Below, piece by piece: positions 21,083 to 32,899 of a stretch of DNA of 64,000 nucleotides. A model generated the notes under the pieces. It saw only the letters and a program-made list of their open reading frames with translations, had not been told where the DNA came from and searched no databases. The translations under genes were made by a program, and so were the position numbers. How positions within the stretch are numbered: position 1 is the stretch's first letter; each line of letters starts with the position of its first letter. Source of the stretch: Ilyonectria destructans (Eukaryota > Ascomycota > Sordariomycetes > Hypocreales > Nectriaceae); assembly GCA_020740775.1 (NCBI GenBank), contig JAHEWK010000006.1, forward strand, positions 2,108,001 through 2,172,000. Reading direction: 5' to 3'.

Positions 21083-22679
21083 ATGGCCGACAACTCGAAC
21101 CCAGCTTCTCTGGAGCAGGATATTAACCCCTGGTCCGTGGAGGGCGCCCAGGGCGCGGACGGCGAGGTCGCGGCCATTGACTACGACGCCATTTGCCAGT
21201 AGGCACTCCCACAGCGCAAAATCCCACCAGATTTGGTATACTTGGGAATACTAACAAGCTCCCCTTCTCTAGGAAATGGAAGACGTCTAAGATTGACACG
21301 GAGCTCCTCGAGCGCTTCGAGAAGGTGACGGGCCACAAGCCGCACCGCTGGTTGCGACGAGGCCTCTTCTTCAGCCACCGCGACTTCGACAAGATCCTGA
21401 CCCGATACGAGCGCGGCGAACCCTTCTTCCTGTACACCGGCCGCGGGCCTAGCACCGGCAGCCTGCATCTAGGACACACCATCCCCCTCAAGTTCACCAA
21501 GTGGCTGCAGGACGTATTCGACGTGCCGCTGGTATTCATGTTGACGGACGACGAGAAGGCCCTGTTCAAGGACAACCTCACTTTCGAGGACACCCTTTCG
21601 TATGCCATGGAGAATGCGCGCGACATTATTGCTCTCGGATTCGACGTCAAGAAGACATTCCTGTACAGTGACTTGAAGTACCTGAGCAACCACTTCCTCA
21701 TGAACGCCTGGGAGTTCTCTAAGCTCGTCACCTTCAACCAGGTTCGCGGCGCCTTTGGCTTCGATGGAAGGTTCGCATGCTCCTTTTTCTCTCACTTGAC
21801 CACAGTACATTAACCAAACCGTAGCTCCAATGTCGGCAAGATCTTCTTCCCGTCAGTTCAGTGTGTCGCTGCGTTTGCCACCTCGTACCCCGAGATCTGG
21901 TCGGACGAGCCCGCTTCTGTACGAACAAAGGCCATTGCCAAGATTCCTTGCCTTATCCCCATGGGCATTGACCAAGACCCTTACTTCCGTCTTGTCCGAG
22001 ACAACGCCCATCGCATGCGATATCCCTCACCAAAGCCTTCTTTGATCCACTCCAAGTTCCTTACTGCCCTGCAGGGCGCTGGTGGCAAGATGTCGTCGTC
22101 GAACCCCAACTCGGCCATTTTCATGACCGATACCGCTAAGCAGATCAAGGTACATACCCATAACAGCGATTCAATGGCCATTCGAGTCAATACACATTAC
22201 AAAATGTAGATTACAATTGCTAACATTGTGAACCTCTATAGACCAAGATCAACAAATATGCCTTCAGCGGTGGCCAAGTCAACATTGAGGAGCACCGACG
22301 ACTTGGAGGCAACCCGGATGTTGATGTTTCCTACATCTACCTGACGTACTTCGAGGATGACGATGAGAAGCTAGAGAAGATTTACAAAGACTACAAGAGC
22401 GGAGAGCTGCTTACCGGAGAGCTGAAGAAGATGGCGATTGAGTCGCTCCAGCCCGAAGTCCAGGAGTTCCAGGAGCGGCGAAAGCTTGTCACTGACGATG
22501 TTCTGGAGTCGTTCATGAAGCCCCGAAGGCTGGAGTGGAAGGGAAATCAGAACCCCGTGCCCAAGGAGGAGGTTAAGAAGGACGAGAAGAAGGACGAGAA
22601 GAAGGCCGAGAAGAAGGCTGAGAAGAAGAAGGCCGAGCTCAAGGCTAGCGAGACCACTGAGCTCCCCATTCGAGAATAA
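21083..22679 (+). CDS. WRS1: Cytoplasmic tryptophanyl-tRNA synthetase
   Basis: Class I aminoacyl-tRNA synthetase that charges tRNA-Trp in the cytosol. Four exons: 21083-21198, 21273-21770, 21825-22149 and 22242-22679 (introns 74, 54 and 92 nt), 458 residues. The HIGH-type ATP motif is TGSLHLGHT (HLGH at residues 104-107) and the KMSKS loop is GGKMSSSN (KMSSS at 293-297). [30 protein letters not shown] and AFSGGQ are typical of eukaryotic-type TrpRS, unlike the bacterial-type mitochondrial enzyme. An N-terminal leader of about 40 residues lacks targeting features. The C terminus ends in a Lys/Glu-rich repeat ([19 protein letters not shown]), encoded by a short imperfect DNA repeat, probably for RNA binding or assembly. 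Confidence 0.96.
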
Positions 22680-23121
22680 AGACGGGGAGTAATGGAACAG
22701 GAAGAAAACGGCTTTTCTTGGTGGGCTTTAGGCCTCGACGCGATGGTATCCTTGAGGTGAATGGGCTTGTAGCCCTGGTACCTCTACATTCAAAATCAAG
22801 CACAATGAGATGTCGCCTTTGTACCTCTTGCGACCCCTCAATCCATAGTTTCTATCTCTTCATTTACATGTTATTGTTCGCTCCGAGGTGGGGCGACGAT
22901 TCAACCCCGGACCCACCCGATCTCCGGGATTACTTAGCAGTTCAAATCTTCGGCCTCGGCTGGTTTGCCCCGGATTTCTGACGTCGACGACAACCTCTTT
23001 CCGCACCTCCCTCGACACCACAAGCCCATTGTCCCCAGCCGACAGCACCGCCTGTACAAACACTACTGTGACATTTTTTACAGCACAAACACCTCCGTCT
23101 TTTCCACGTCTCCTAGCTACC
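22680..23121. other. Intergenic upstream of SDH5
   Basis: TrpRS 3' region and SDH5 promoter. A TGACGTCG (CRE-like) lies at 22979-22986, about 140 bases before the SDH5 start. Otherwise nothing is seen. Confidence 0.4.
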
Positions 23122-23835
23122 ATGGCGTCCATCGCCTCGCGCGCCCTTCGACGGCCCGCCGCCGCCCGCCGCTTGCTTGCTCTGCCTATCCGCCCGCTGT
23201 CCACGACAGTGGCGCGCCGCGCTGTTGACGACACTTCATCTGGCGAGTTGGGTGTCGGAGAGCTTCAGGGTGCCAAGTTCAAGATCGAGCCGCTGCGCCG
23301 CGTGGGCGAGGACGACGCCACGAAGCGAGCCCGCCTTGTCTGTATGTCTTTTCCCCCGCGGCGTCGTCGTCATTGACGCTCGCCTCTCGCCCGCTCTGGT
23401 CAAACAACCCAATTTCTAACGAACTCCTCAGACCAATCCCGCAAGCGCGGGACGCTCGAGTCCGACCTCCTCCTCTCCACCTTCGCCTCCAAGTACCTGG
23501 CGACGCTCCCCCCGACGCTGCTCGACCAGTACGACCTGCTGCTCGACGAGAACGACTGGGACATCTACTACTGGGCCACGCAGAAGGAGGAGCTGTCGTC
23601 GACGAACCCGTCCAACGCGCCCGACGCCAAGCCCGCCAGCGACCAGGTCACGCGCCACCCTCCCACGGGCGAGTGGGCGCAGACGGTTGGCAACTTCAAG
23701 CCCGCGTACCGCCCCGTGCCGGCGCGGTGGAGGGACAGCGAGATTCTCGACATGATCCGCGCCCATGTGCGGAGTCGGAGCGTTGACGGCGAGGGCACGG
23801 GGATGCAGTTCATGCCCGAGCTGGACTCTCGGTAG
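23122..23835 (+). CDS. SDH5: Succinate dehydrogenase assembly factor 2 (SDHAF2/Sdh5), mitochondrial
   Basis: Needed for covalent FAD attachment to the Sdh1 flavoprotein of complex II in the mitochondrial matrix. Two exons, 23122-23341 and 23432-23835 (intron 90 nt), give 207 residues. The N terminus is an Arg/Ala-rich mitochondrial presequence ([20 protein letters not shown]). The diagnostic core is split by the intron and reads [19 protein letters not shown], followed by [18 protein letters not shown]. The C-terminal part ([19 protein letters not shown]) has the usual fungal extension. Length and motif order fit the family. Confidence 0.96.
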
Positions 23836-24369
23836 ACGAGCATGATTCACTTGGGGAACGACTAGCAATGGTAGAAGGTGAAGCAGTGCATCGAGATCAA
23901 CGATGCACCAGTGTACAGTTCATGTCTAAATCTGGCCACGGCCTCACGCGAGGCTCAAGATAAATTGGGCGGCAGTGGCCATGTAAGATGCATATATGGA
24001 AGAGGAAGAAGAAAAACGTCAACTCTTTGGAATCTGTAACCCGCTTGTACAATGCGTGCGTCCTCCTTGCACATTTAGAATAGCCTCCCTCGCGTCCATT
24101 TGCCCTGTCCCAACGGGGGAGAGGGGGGCCGCCTCCCAAACTCCACAGGATGCCAACTCCTTAAGCCAAGGTCCGAGAGAAAAAACCACAACCGCAAAAA
24201 CGAGAAAACCACAAGGCCGTCTTAGTAGTCCCGGGCACATGACACTGTGCCGGGGGTGGGAGTATCAAGAAGAAGGGAGTGAAAGGAAAAAAGAAGGAAC
24301 TCGTCTCGTCGTCAATGTCGTAGTCCATAAATAGTCGAGCAACTGTTTGGTCGAGTCCTAGTTTCATCT
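23836..24369. other. Convergent intergenic region
   Basis: Lies between the 3' ends of SDH5 and DSN1. It has A/G-rich and T/C-rich tracts (for example 23997-24015) and no gene. Confidence 0.5.
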
Positions 24370-26021
24370 TCACCCGCCGCCTTCTGGGAGGATGTTGCCC
24401 AGACTCCTCAGCACCTCCATGACGGGCATCTCTTTGGTGCCCGCCCTGGCCTTTTCGCGTTCGTCCCGCTGGCGGAGGCGGAGCGCGCTGATGCTGAGAA
24501 CCTTTTCTGCCTCTTTTCCGGCCACCAGAACCCGTTGCTCGAGCTTGTGGACGTTGTCGGAGAGCTGGTCGATCTGGAATTCCAGAGAGGACTGGATGGT
24601 ACGCAATCGCGATTCCGTTTGTGATCGAACAGCCTCGAAAGAGAGGGCCTCGTCAGCCAGGTAGCCCCTAATCTTGCCTTCTTCTGGATCCAGAAGGTCA
24701 AAGTCTGGCAAGATAATGGGATACGTTTCGTTCTCGGCAAACAGAGGCGGTTGTTCAGGAGGTGGTTTCCGTATTGCTTGCCAGGCCTTCTTTTCTTCTT
24801 GTAATCTGGGCATAACGTTAGCAGCTGCAATACAAGCCATTATCCGACAATCACTCACCTCTTAACATTAATCTCTAATTGTGCCATCTTCTCGTCGAGC
24901 TCGATGTTCTTGGGGTTAGGTTGCAGGACCACGGGTGCTTTTGGCACCTCGTCGTCTCTGCTGAACCAATCTGAGAACTCCGATCGAGCTGCGAAGTCCT
25001 TGAGTAGTTGGTCCTGAATCGCGCGAGCTACAGAAAAGTAGTTAGCATCTCCATTCGCAACGTTGTTCGGTCGAGTATTCGCGCATCACTCACCACCAAG
25101 AATGGCACTCGAATTAGGCGTTCCATGGGGTGGCTTCTCAGCCAAGGCGCGTTCTCCGCACCAAGTTAAAAGTTGCTTCATTCTTCGAGGCTCCAGCAGA
25201 TCAGCCCCGATGTGCTTGTAGAAACCAGCCGGGTCAACCTCCCGATGCGGAATTGCTGTTTGGCCACTGTCGATGAGGGAACTCGCCCGTCGCCCACGCA
25301 TTCCCAAGCTACTCCGCCGGCTTCCGTTGCCCTTCTTTCGCATCTCCTTGTTGCGGTTGATTACCGGTGTGTCGCTCATCGGGAGCTTGATTTTGGCGGC
25401 GGCAATCGGTGCTTCACGCTCTGGTGACTCGTCCCAGTTTGGTACCGCGCGTTTCGGTGATTCTGCCTTGCGGCCGCGTTTCGGTTGTTCTGCATCGTGG
25501 CCGCGTTTCTTTGATGCGCCATTTGTCTGCGGCACTGGCTCGTCCAGCTTTTCCCCAGAGACTCGTGCGCTTTTCCTGGTTGCCTTCTTGGGGACTTTGC
25601 GTAGCGGTTCCTCGTTTGACGCGTCGACGCTGACTTTCCGCCTGGTAGATTTCCTCGTTGACTTAGGTTTCGCGGGTTCCAACACGGTTGCCGTCGCTGG
25701 CTCCTCCTCCTCCTCTATTACGGGTGCGGCATCCTTCGTAACGCGTTCCTTTACCGCTGGTCGTCCTCGCCCTCGCCCTGGCTTCTTCACGGGCTCTGGC
25801 TCATCTGCCTTCTCCGTCTTAACCCTCTTCGACTTCCGCACAAACTGAAAATCGTCATCCTGCTCGTAATCGGCCACAGCTGCTGGGCGGTTAGCGCTTC
25901 CTCCCCGCGGCGCGTCCTCGTTGTGCAACATACCGGCAAGACGCTTGCTCGCCCGTCGCTCCGCCTGGTTGCTCATGCTAATAAGTTGTAGCGGCCGCCG
26001 AGTCGTCACCAGAGTCGTCAT
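24370..26021 (-). CDS. DSN1: Kinetochore protein Dsn1/Mis13 (MIND/Mis12 complex)
   Basis: Subunit of the Mis12/MIND complex linking the inner kinetochore to Ndc80. Three exons: 25094-26021, 24859-25027 and 24370-24805 (introns 66 and 53 nt), 510 residues. The N-terminal half is disordered, basic and acidic, with AT-hook-like [10 protein letters not shown]. The conserved block begins at [20 protein letters not shown] (residues about 234-253), the Ser/Arg patch that Aurora B phosphorylates in this family. It continues through [15 protein letters not shown] and [17 protein letters not shown], the Mis12-Mtw1 signature. The last third is helical and coiled-coil. I used the ATG at 26021; an in-frame ATG at 25976 would remove only 15 residues. 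Confidence 0.93.
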
Positions 26022-27154
26022 GAGTGGCGCATTCGGGACCGCATGGACTCCGTGATTGCGGGTGGTGGTCTGGAGGGGGCTCCGACAGTCGATGTCGGGC
26101 CCGAGGCGGGATGGGCGCGCGGGTTGCAGAGTCGCGTCGCTTCGTGATACAGGGGCCGCTGCACGTTCTGGATGCCGTAAAAGTCGCGCAATCGGTGTCT
26201 TGGTTCAATTCGCGATGGTTCGGCCGTGCTCCGGGTCTCGGTGGTGGTTTGCGAGTCGCGACGAGGTTGTGATGGTTGAGGCGCATCACCTTGTTTACAT
26301 GAGGGATGATTTACCACCTCTCGCGCTAAGCCTATCTGGGCAATCTGGCGCCCCACTACCGCAGCCACCCACCCATCAGCGATGACTCCCACCGCCCACC
26401 ACACATCCGCCAGTTCCAGACATCGTCAGCGGCTTCGTCAATCTACAAACGCGAGTCGACAATGGGGGAATATCTCATTCATTCAGAGTCAGTTCGGGAA
26501 AGAGGGAAATCGGAAAATTAATTCAATTCAACCAATGCATTTCTTCTCATCATGTTCAATTGCGCAACTATCGTTCGACCACGTAGCTTTTTGTTACCTA
26601 CAGCTACCTGCAAAACCAATTCCCAACACCACCAAAGACTTCATCCCCGTAGTTCCGAGTCCCTAAACGCCCCCAGGCAGGGCAAATCCCGCCTGGCCGA
26701 ACACCTTTTGATGTACGTCCCGTGTGCTTTGCCAAAAACTTACGTACAAGTGAAATTTTGGGTTCGCTCCTCTCATCAATCCTTCACAGTTTGAGAGTCA
26801 CATCCCCCTAAGAATCCCGCAGACGAGTCCCGAGAAGCTCGTCCACTAACCGCGAACCCCAGACACCGATCCCCGTCCGGACGTTCCACTCGTCGTGAAT
26901 TGTTGTACAGGCCAAAAAGAGGTGAAAATTAGAAAGAAAACAGATTTGGCAAGCCTCCAGAAGTTCCAAATCCCCTGGCCCCCCCCCCCCTTATGTATAT
27001 GTGGTTCGAGCCCCTGCATGTCGCCTATATCAGAGAGACACCATCACCTCATCCCCTCGTCTCCTCATTGTGGAAAGAAAGGGTCATCCGTGGAAGTCAT
27101 TTTGCCGTCCAGGGAAGCCGGTTCACCCTGGTCATTGACGGATCGCAACTCGTT
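26022..27154. other. Intergenic between DSN1 start and atf1 3' end
   Basis: Holds the DSN1 promoter and the downstream region of the bZIP gene. There is a 12-base C homopolymer at 26979-26990. A tRNA-like B-box sequence near 26203 lacks a cloverleaf. No gene is supported. Confidence 0.5.
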
Positions 27155-29039
27155 CTATGAGAAACGTCGTTGGACGCCCTGGCCAGCCATGACCGGTTGA
27201 TTGGGCATTGGCGCACCCATGCCATAGGGATTCATCTGAGGGTTGAAGGGTTCGACAACCTGAGACATAAAAGCACTGTGGAGACCTTGCTGTTGCGTGA
27301 CTGGGCAGTCCTTGTGTGCGAGGAGGAGTGTCTTCAGGTTGACAACTTCCTCTCTCAGCTGCGTGATTTGCGCAGACAGAGCATCGTTTTCTGTGCTGAA
27401 CATCTCCACCTTGGTCTGCAGGTTGGCAAGCCACTGCTTCTTTCTTTGACGGCACTTGAGGGCAGCCACACTATGACATGTTAGTAAGCCTGGTTTGCTA
27501 CAGACATGTTAGAATTTTGAGTGAGACGTACCGGTTTCGCTCAAGGAAGTTCTTGCGCTTCTCCTCGTCTGTCATCTTGGTTTTGGTTCCGTTTTCATCA
27601 TACTTCATGTTAGACTCGTCGTCGGACATATCCATGTCATCAGGCATGGACATGGGCATGGGCCCGTTATTAGACTTGGCCTTCTTGCTCGGGGGTGCCT
27701 TTGCAGGAGCCTCATCGGCCTTTCTTCGACCGTTTGTGGAGGGTGGGTTCTTCTTGCCCTTGCCTCGTGTATTAGGTCGGGCCTGGTCACTATCGTCCGA
27801 GGCCATACTGACTTCGCTCATACCGCGAGCGGAGGCGATCGAGCCACCATTGGCGCTCGACATCTGTGGCGAGGTATTCATACTCTGGGGGACGACGGGA
27901 GCTGGGTGTGCGTGACTAGCTGCGCCCGAAGTGACAGCAAATTGATTTGTGGATTGGGCTCCGTTCCTGCCCTGGGCAAGCATGAAGAGGCCGTTGGCAG
28001 CGTCGTTGTCGTGGGGGTCAAAGGGACCGGAGGCTGGCTTCGCCTCGGGCTTAACTATCGCGTTGCCGTTGGGGATCTCTTGGGGTTGAGACGTGATCGA
28101 CGGCGGTTGCTGCTGAGGAGGCTGTTGGGATTGTCCAGAAGGTCGCTGAACTCCGTTTGCTTGGTCTCTCTTGGCAGCCGCGCTCATAGCAGTGCGATGG
28201 AAATCGATGGTGCTCGGCGTCGCGCCTCCGCTGGCAAGCTGGGCAAAAAGGGCTTGGGAGTTGGGGCTGGGCGCAGGGAACATAGACCCGCTGCCGCCTG
28301 GAGTCAAGCCCGACCTCAGAGAGGACTCGTTGGGTGTAGGAAAGCCGCCGCGTAGATGAGTGTCACCAAAGTAGTCATTGGCAGGACCAGAAAGCATGGC
28401 TGGGCTCAGAGGGCCAGTCCGCAGCGAGCCTCCACCCCAGTTAAATGGTGTCGCGTTGGGGCCGGGCAGGAGGGACGAAGGGGACGTTAAGGAGGCGACC
28501 GAAGGCAACTTGGTGCCTCCTGGTGTCTCTGGCGCACCCCCGAAGGACTGCTCAAAGGGATTGGGCTCCAGACTGAGGGATCCGCCGACCGTGGCCGCGA
28601 AGTAGTCAGGAGTGTCGGTACCTTGTTGTTGGCCGGGTCGAGGAGGAGGCGCAAGTGGTTTGGCGGCTTCGGCATTGGACGCGACCTCTGGTTTCACGGG
28701 CGGTTCGGCTTTTGCGTCGGTCGGAGCATCTGCGAGGAATTAGGTGTGAGTAGGATGGTTGGACGGCGACAACCGTATGGACGGTGACAGGTGATGAGAA
28801 CGGAGGTCAATAGCGGTGACGGAGGCCGGGACGGGGACGGTGAACGGGGACGAGACGGCAACGGGAGGTGGATGAGGGTGACGGAAAACGATGACGATGA
28901 TGCGTCATGGCGGAGAAAGAAGACGGGAGAGTATAGGTGGAGGGGGTTGGGGCTCACCTGGTTTGGGGGGGGATTTCTTTGACTGCTTCGGGGACTTCGA
29001 CTCACCTCTAGCAGAGGCGTCGGCTGTTGAAGTCCCCAT
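27155..29039 (-). CDS. atf1: bZIP transcription factor of the Atf1/AtfA (ATF/CREB) family
   Basis: Three exons: 28958-29039, 27532-28729 and 27155-27470, with introns of 228 and 61 nt; 531 residues. The basic region (NFLERNRVAALKCRQRKKQW) and leucine zipper (NDALSAQITQLREEVVNLKTLL) sit near residues 420-485, and intron 2 cuts the basic region in the Arg of NR. Upstream are the fungal Aft1-type regions: LAPPPRPGQQQGTDTPDYF, SLEPNPFEQSFG, LTPGGSGSMFPAPSPNSQAL and a Pro/Gln-rich stretch. Fungal Atf1/AtfA acts in the nucleus below the Hog1/Sty1 stress MAP kinase and binds CRE (TGACGTCA). A second in-frame donor lies inside exon 1. Family assignment is very confident. Confidence 0.95.
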
Positions 29040-29418
29040 GATGACGATGATGTATTATAGCTGGGGCGGCAAGGTTGTGGAAGTTGGTCGAGTGGGGGGG
29101 GTGGCAGTGACGAAACGAGGATGGAGGAAGACAAAAAAGCCAAATGAGGTCAGAGGCGACGATGGCGAAACAAGCCGCTACTACGGGGGGGGATTGCAGT
29201 ACAGCACAGCCGTGCAGTGCAGGCCTAGGAGCAGAGAGAAAGCGGCGCGCGGTGCAACAACAGGCCAACAAAAAAAAAACAGAGAGATCCGGCCGAATCA
29301 GTGGAGTGCGGCTGGCGTGGGAGTCGATGATTGCGTCGAGGCGTCGAAGAGCAAAAACGGGCGGTGTTGCGGGACTGCGTCGACAGGCGAGGGATTGTGA
29401 AAGGATCAGGTTGGAAAA

Positions 29419-29436
29419 GACGTCAGAGATGACGTT
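29419..29436. promoter_or_regulatory. Paired CRE-like sites upstream of atf1
   Basis: GACGTCA (29419-29425) and TGACGTT (29430-29436) lie five bases apart, about 380-400 bases upstream of the atf1 start codon. ATF/CREB proteins bind TGACGT cores, so these are candidate autoregulatory sites. Motif match only. Confidence 0.4.
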
Positions 29437-29993
29437 GTGAAGCAGCGAAAAAGAAGGCGCAAAAAAAGAAGGCGGGCGCTGGGCTCCTGGAAGGTCTTGT
29501 GTGGCCACCCGGCAGAGACAGGGAAGGACCGGGGTGTGCTGACAAAATGCCATTCGACGGGTAGCCTGAGTTCGCACTGTGCTGCCGGCGCCGTCGATGG
29601 CATCGTCCGATTCCCAACCCAATCCAACTGGCTGGTCGCGACGACGATCACTTGCGGCGAATTGCTCAACTGGGCAGACCCGCCCCGTGTGCGGTGTGTG
29701 CTTTTTGAATGTTACTGCTCTATTGCATCGGCCCGCCAGGCTCGGACGATATACCAAGTCACGGCGCGGAACGACTCTCCGACATCTCGGTGCGGTTGTC
29801 TCATCCCTCGAATGCTTTTTGCCGTCATGGGCTTCCTAGCGCTGTCACTGTTGCGCCGGTACAGGTCTCGGAGCCGAAACACAGTGCGTGGAGGCACCTG
29901 CATGCCCAAGGTTACAGTGGAGAGCCCCTCTGTTCTGCTTGGCCTGCTCCATTATTACCGGCCGGGGGGGCCAGTCGTTTCTCCCCCGGTGGC

Positions 29994-30014
29994 GTCACAC
30001 ACACACACACACAC
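29994..30014. repeat. CA dinucleotide microsatellite
   Basis: About nine uninterrupted CA units followed by CCCACCCACA. Non-coding. Confidence 0.8.
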
Positions 30015-31521
30015 CCACCCACACGCTCAGATGCTAATGAATTGAGTGCGCCATGGACGATGGCAATGGGAAACAGAGCAGTTGAGTTTTTCCTACACTG
30101 TGCGGGTACGAGCGACCAGGGATTTTTGCCATCTCCACACCCCATTCGCGTGGAGACAGCAAATGCATGCAGTCGCAAGAGCCAGGAGACATAAGGGACG
30201 CAGCAGAGTGGGGCCAAAAGCCGGTCCATCGCCGTCATTCCCCCCCTGAACCAATGGGCCGCCCACGTCGTGATGACGCAGGGCCGTGAGGCGCGACTTT
30301 GCCTGGCCGTGGTTGGTTTCCTTCGCACACCTGTCTGCCCATTCTCGGTTCCCATCAATCTCTCTCACAGTCTCCCACGGTCCCCCGCCAGCCCTCCACC
30401 ATCTTCCCCTCCCACCGTATTGAACTGTGATTCTCTGGGGCGACCAGATGGGGGGGCAAGAAATGGGAAAGCCGGTGCTTCCGTGTGGTTTTCCGTCCTC
30501 TTCTTGGAATGTTGGGACAGCCAATAACACAAGTGGTTTCGGAACATAACTGTTGTTGGAGTTTGCCGCACCGTACGCACTGACGGACCTCTCCACAATC
30601 GGATAGAGCACCCAGCTCAACGCTCTGCTCTGCTCTCTCTTCGACCTCTTCCCGCCCCTTCTTTCTAACTGGCTGACCTGCAACGCGTCGTCTGCCCGGG
30701 CCCCTTATTCGGTCGAAGCACGCACTTTGCTGGCCCCTTCTGCAACCCCAGGAGCAGCCATACAAATCGCACACACGGAAGCAATCCCCTGGCCTCACCG
30801 ACTGTCGTTGACCACGCCAGCGGGCAGCAGCCGGTCGGTCTGTCGATAAATGAGATGGATTCCTTTTGCTGCTCCTCTAGCACAATTGACAAGGTCTCCC
30901 CCCTCCCCCCTTCCCTAGTGGCGAACCCGGGACAGCTACCCGTTCCCAACGCCGTTTCCTTCGTTCTCGCTGTACTACTACGTAGTACGTAGCAATGCTT
31001 CCCGTCCTTGAGTGGTTGATGGACGCCGTCTTACAAATCGAGGACGCTGGAACACGCTGGACGGCGCACTAGCCTTGCGCCGACCTTATCGGATCCTCGT
31101 CAGCGTCACCCAATATGGCCATTCCCCGGCCTGGTCACGGACGAGATCGCGTGTGCAGGTCCTTCGTGCGTCTGTCCATCCACCTTTCCTGCAGGACTTA
31201 GTAGAGCACTGTATTCTTCTCCTCCCCCGTCAGGTGCGGGCTCAACACGCACCTTTTCAACCTCAACTCAAGCATTCACATCCCAGGCCCGCTTCGACGT
31301 CTCCGTCAACTCCGAATGGGTTGTGTTGAATAAGCCCAGGCTCTCTTGTTTGGCTGGTGTCATCAAACTCTGAGCCAAAAGAGGCAAACCTCAAGAATTT
31401 TCGGTGTCAAGGCTCCCAAATCGAGCACAGTGTCGCTTGCGACTTGCACACACGCTTCCGCAGACACTGTGTCGGTACTGTACTTGTCCAGCGCGCAACC
31501 AGGCGCAATATGACAGGGCCA

Positions 31522-31529
31522 TGACGTCA
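31522..31529. promoter_or_regulatory. Full palindromic CRE
   Basis: A perfect TGACGTCA lies about 2.5 kb upstream of atf1 and about 1.4 kb beyond the GST-like gene 3' end. It is the exact ATF/CREB consensus, but its distance leaves the target unclear. Confidence 0.3.
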
Positions 31530-32899
31530 GCTCGCAAACGTACTGCAACACATGAGACAAAGCCTCCTCCGCTCTCGCCAACCGTATGAGGTGCAAGGAA
31601 TGTCGCCCCAGCCGCGCAGCTTTGCCATCCAACTGTGCGTCGCCTGCTGCCTTCCCCTCCTCCTCAAACTTGTCTATCTTGTTTGCTCTTCCCTCCGAGG
31701 TTGCGTCGCGAATCTGCCGCCAGCGTCTCGCGGTGCACCAGCTGCGGTTAGCGCAACGCGCGACCTCCAGGGAATCGCGATTTCGCCTAGAGCCCTGGGG
31801 TCATGGAGCCTCAGACACTTGGAGGCTCATGGAGCCTTTGCACGCCCCACCACAAGACCCGCCGATGTCAAATTATGACGCATGTCCTCGTACTCTCCCA
31901 GTCCTCGCAATCACGCCAACACACCTCCCTCTTCATGCTTTTTGTTGATAACAAAGAATGTGTGTAGCCGGTGGTTAAATCCGGTCGCAGACTTGGGACT
32001 GGCAATCCCCGAGAGTGGTGAATAACTACCCCGGTAAAGCTAGTGCGGTTTCCAAACTCTGCACCCCTCTAATGTTGATGCGTGTGCCAATTCCGAACTC
32101 ATGTACAGGAGCATTCCGTGCTACCATCATCAATTGTGGATTCCATCTGTGAACTATTCGGTTGCCTCGGTGTCTCGAGGCAGGCCAGTGTCCCGTGCTC
32201 TTCAATGCCGCTCTTGTCCAACCTTCTGACCCGGTAGTCAGGCTCGGCCATTTTCCCCGATAGTCAGACATTGAAATCTTCCCCTCCGCGCTTCAACAAA
32301 CACGGCGCGCCCACCTTGGCCCTCGATGATGCCAACCATCTGGAGGAAGGAGATGAAGAGCTCGTTCCTCACGCTAGGTATTCAACCTTTTATCAGTAGC
32401 TGCATATCCATGCAGTGCGAAAGCCACATAGCTCGTGTTCTGCAGGCCTTGAGCAATTGCATCCAACCGATCCCAAGGTTACAATGAGTTCCAGGTGAAA
32501 GGCTAGCCAGGCGTTTGCCTCCTATCAATCAACACGCCCCCAGATAGCTCTCTTCGTGTGCCTTGACTAGGCGCTTGGTCCCAGTCCGTGGCCGCGGCCT
32601 TGGAGCATCCCTTGCGTTTATATTTTCCAGGTTATGATGTCAACCACACGTCACAGGTCTCTCGTAGCTACCCTAGACACTGTGAGATGAACAACACACG
32701 GAATCAACGAGATTAGACTGGCGACACTGCAGCTCCGAGTAATTTGGACGATGTCTAGAAAGAGGTCTGATTGTTCTGGCGTATTTCATGTAGGGGTATG
32801 CTCCAGCTCGGCTATACTTATCCAACCCAAGTTAATACCATCAATAATATATTACCAAGTACGATCCAGACCCAGACAATACCGGCACCACCTCAACAA

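Larger units (their letters stand above)
29040..32899. other. 3.9-kb region upstream of atf1, no supported gene
   Basis: Between the atf1 start and the 3' end of the GST-like gene. It probably holds a long atf1 promoter/leader. Large open frames on both strands (29008-29757 minus, 29437-30045 plus, 30093-30683 minus, 31586-31948 plus) overlap and translate to low-complexity or random sequence. It contains CRE-like sites (separate entries), a CA dinucleotide run near 29996-30013 and a near-repeat of ATGGAGCCT at 31803-31835. Confidence 0.5.

Noticed and set aside
26195..26230. tRNA B-box-like GGTTCAATTC
   Set aside because: No acceptor, D-arm or anticodon stem can be formed around it.
29008..29757. 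249-codon minus frame over atf1 exon 1 and upstream
   Set aside because: Different frame from atf1; composition is random and runs through likely promoter DNA.
30093..30683. 196-codon minus frame upstream of atf1
   Set aside because: Mixed low-complexity translation with overlapping frames on both strands.
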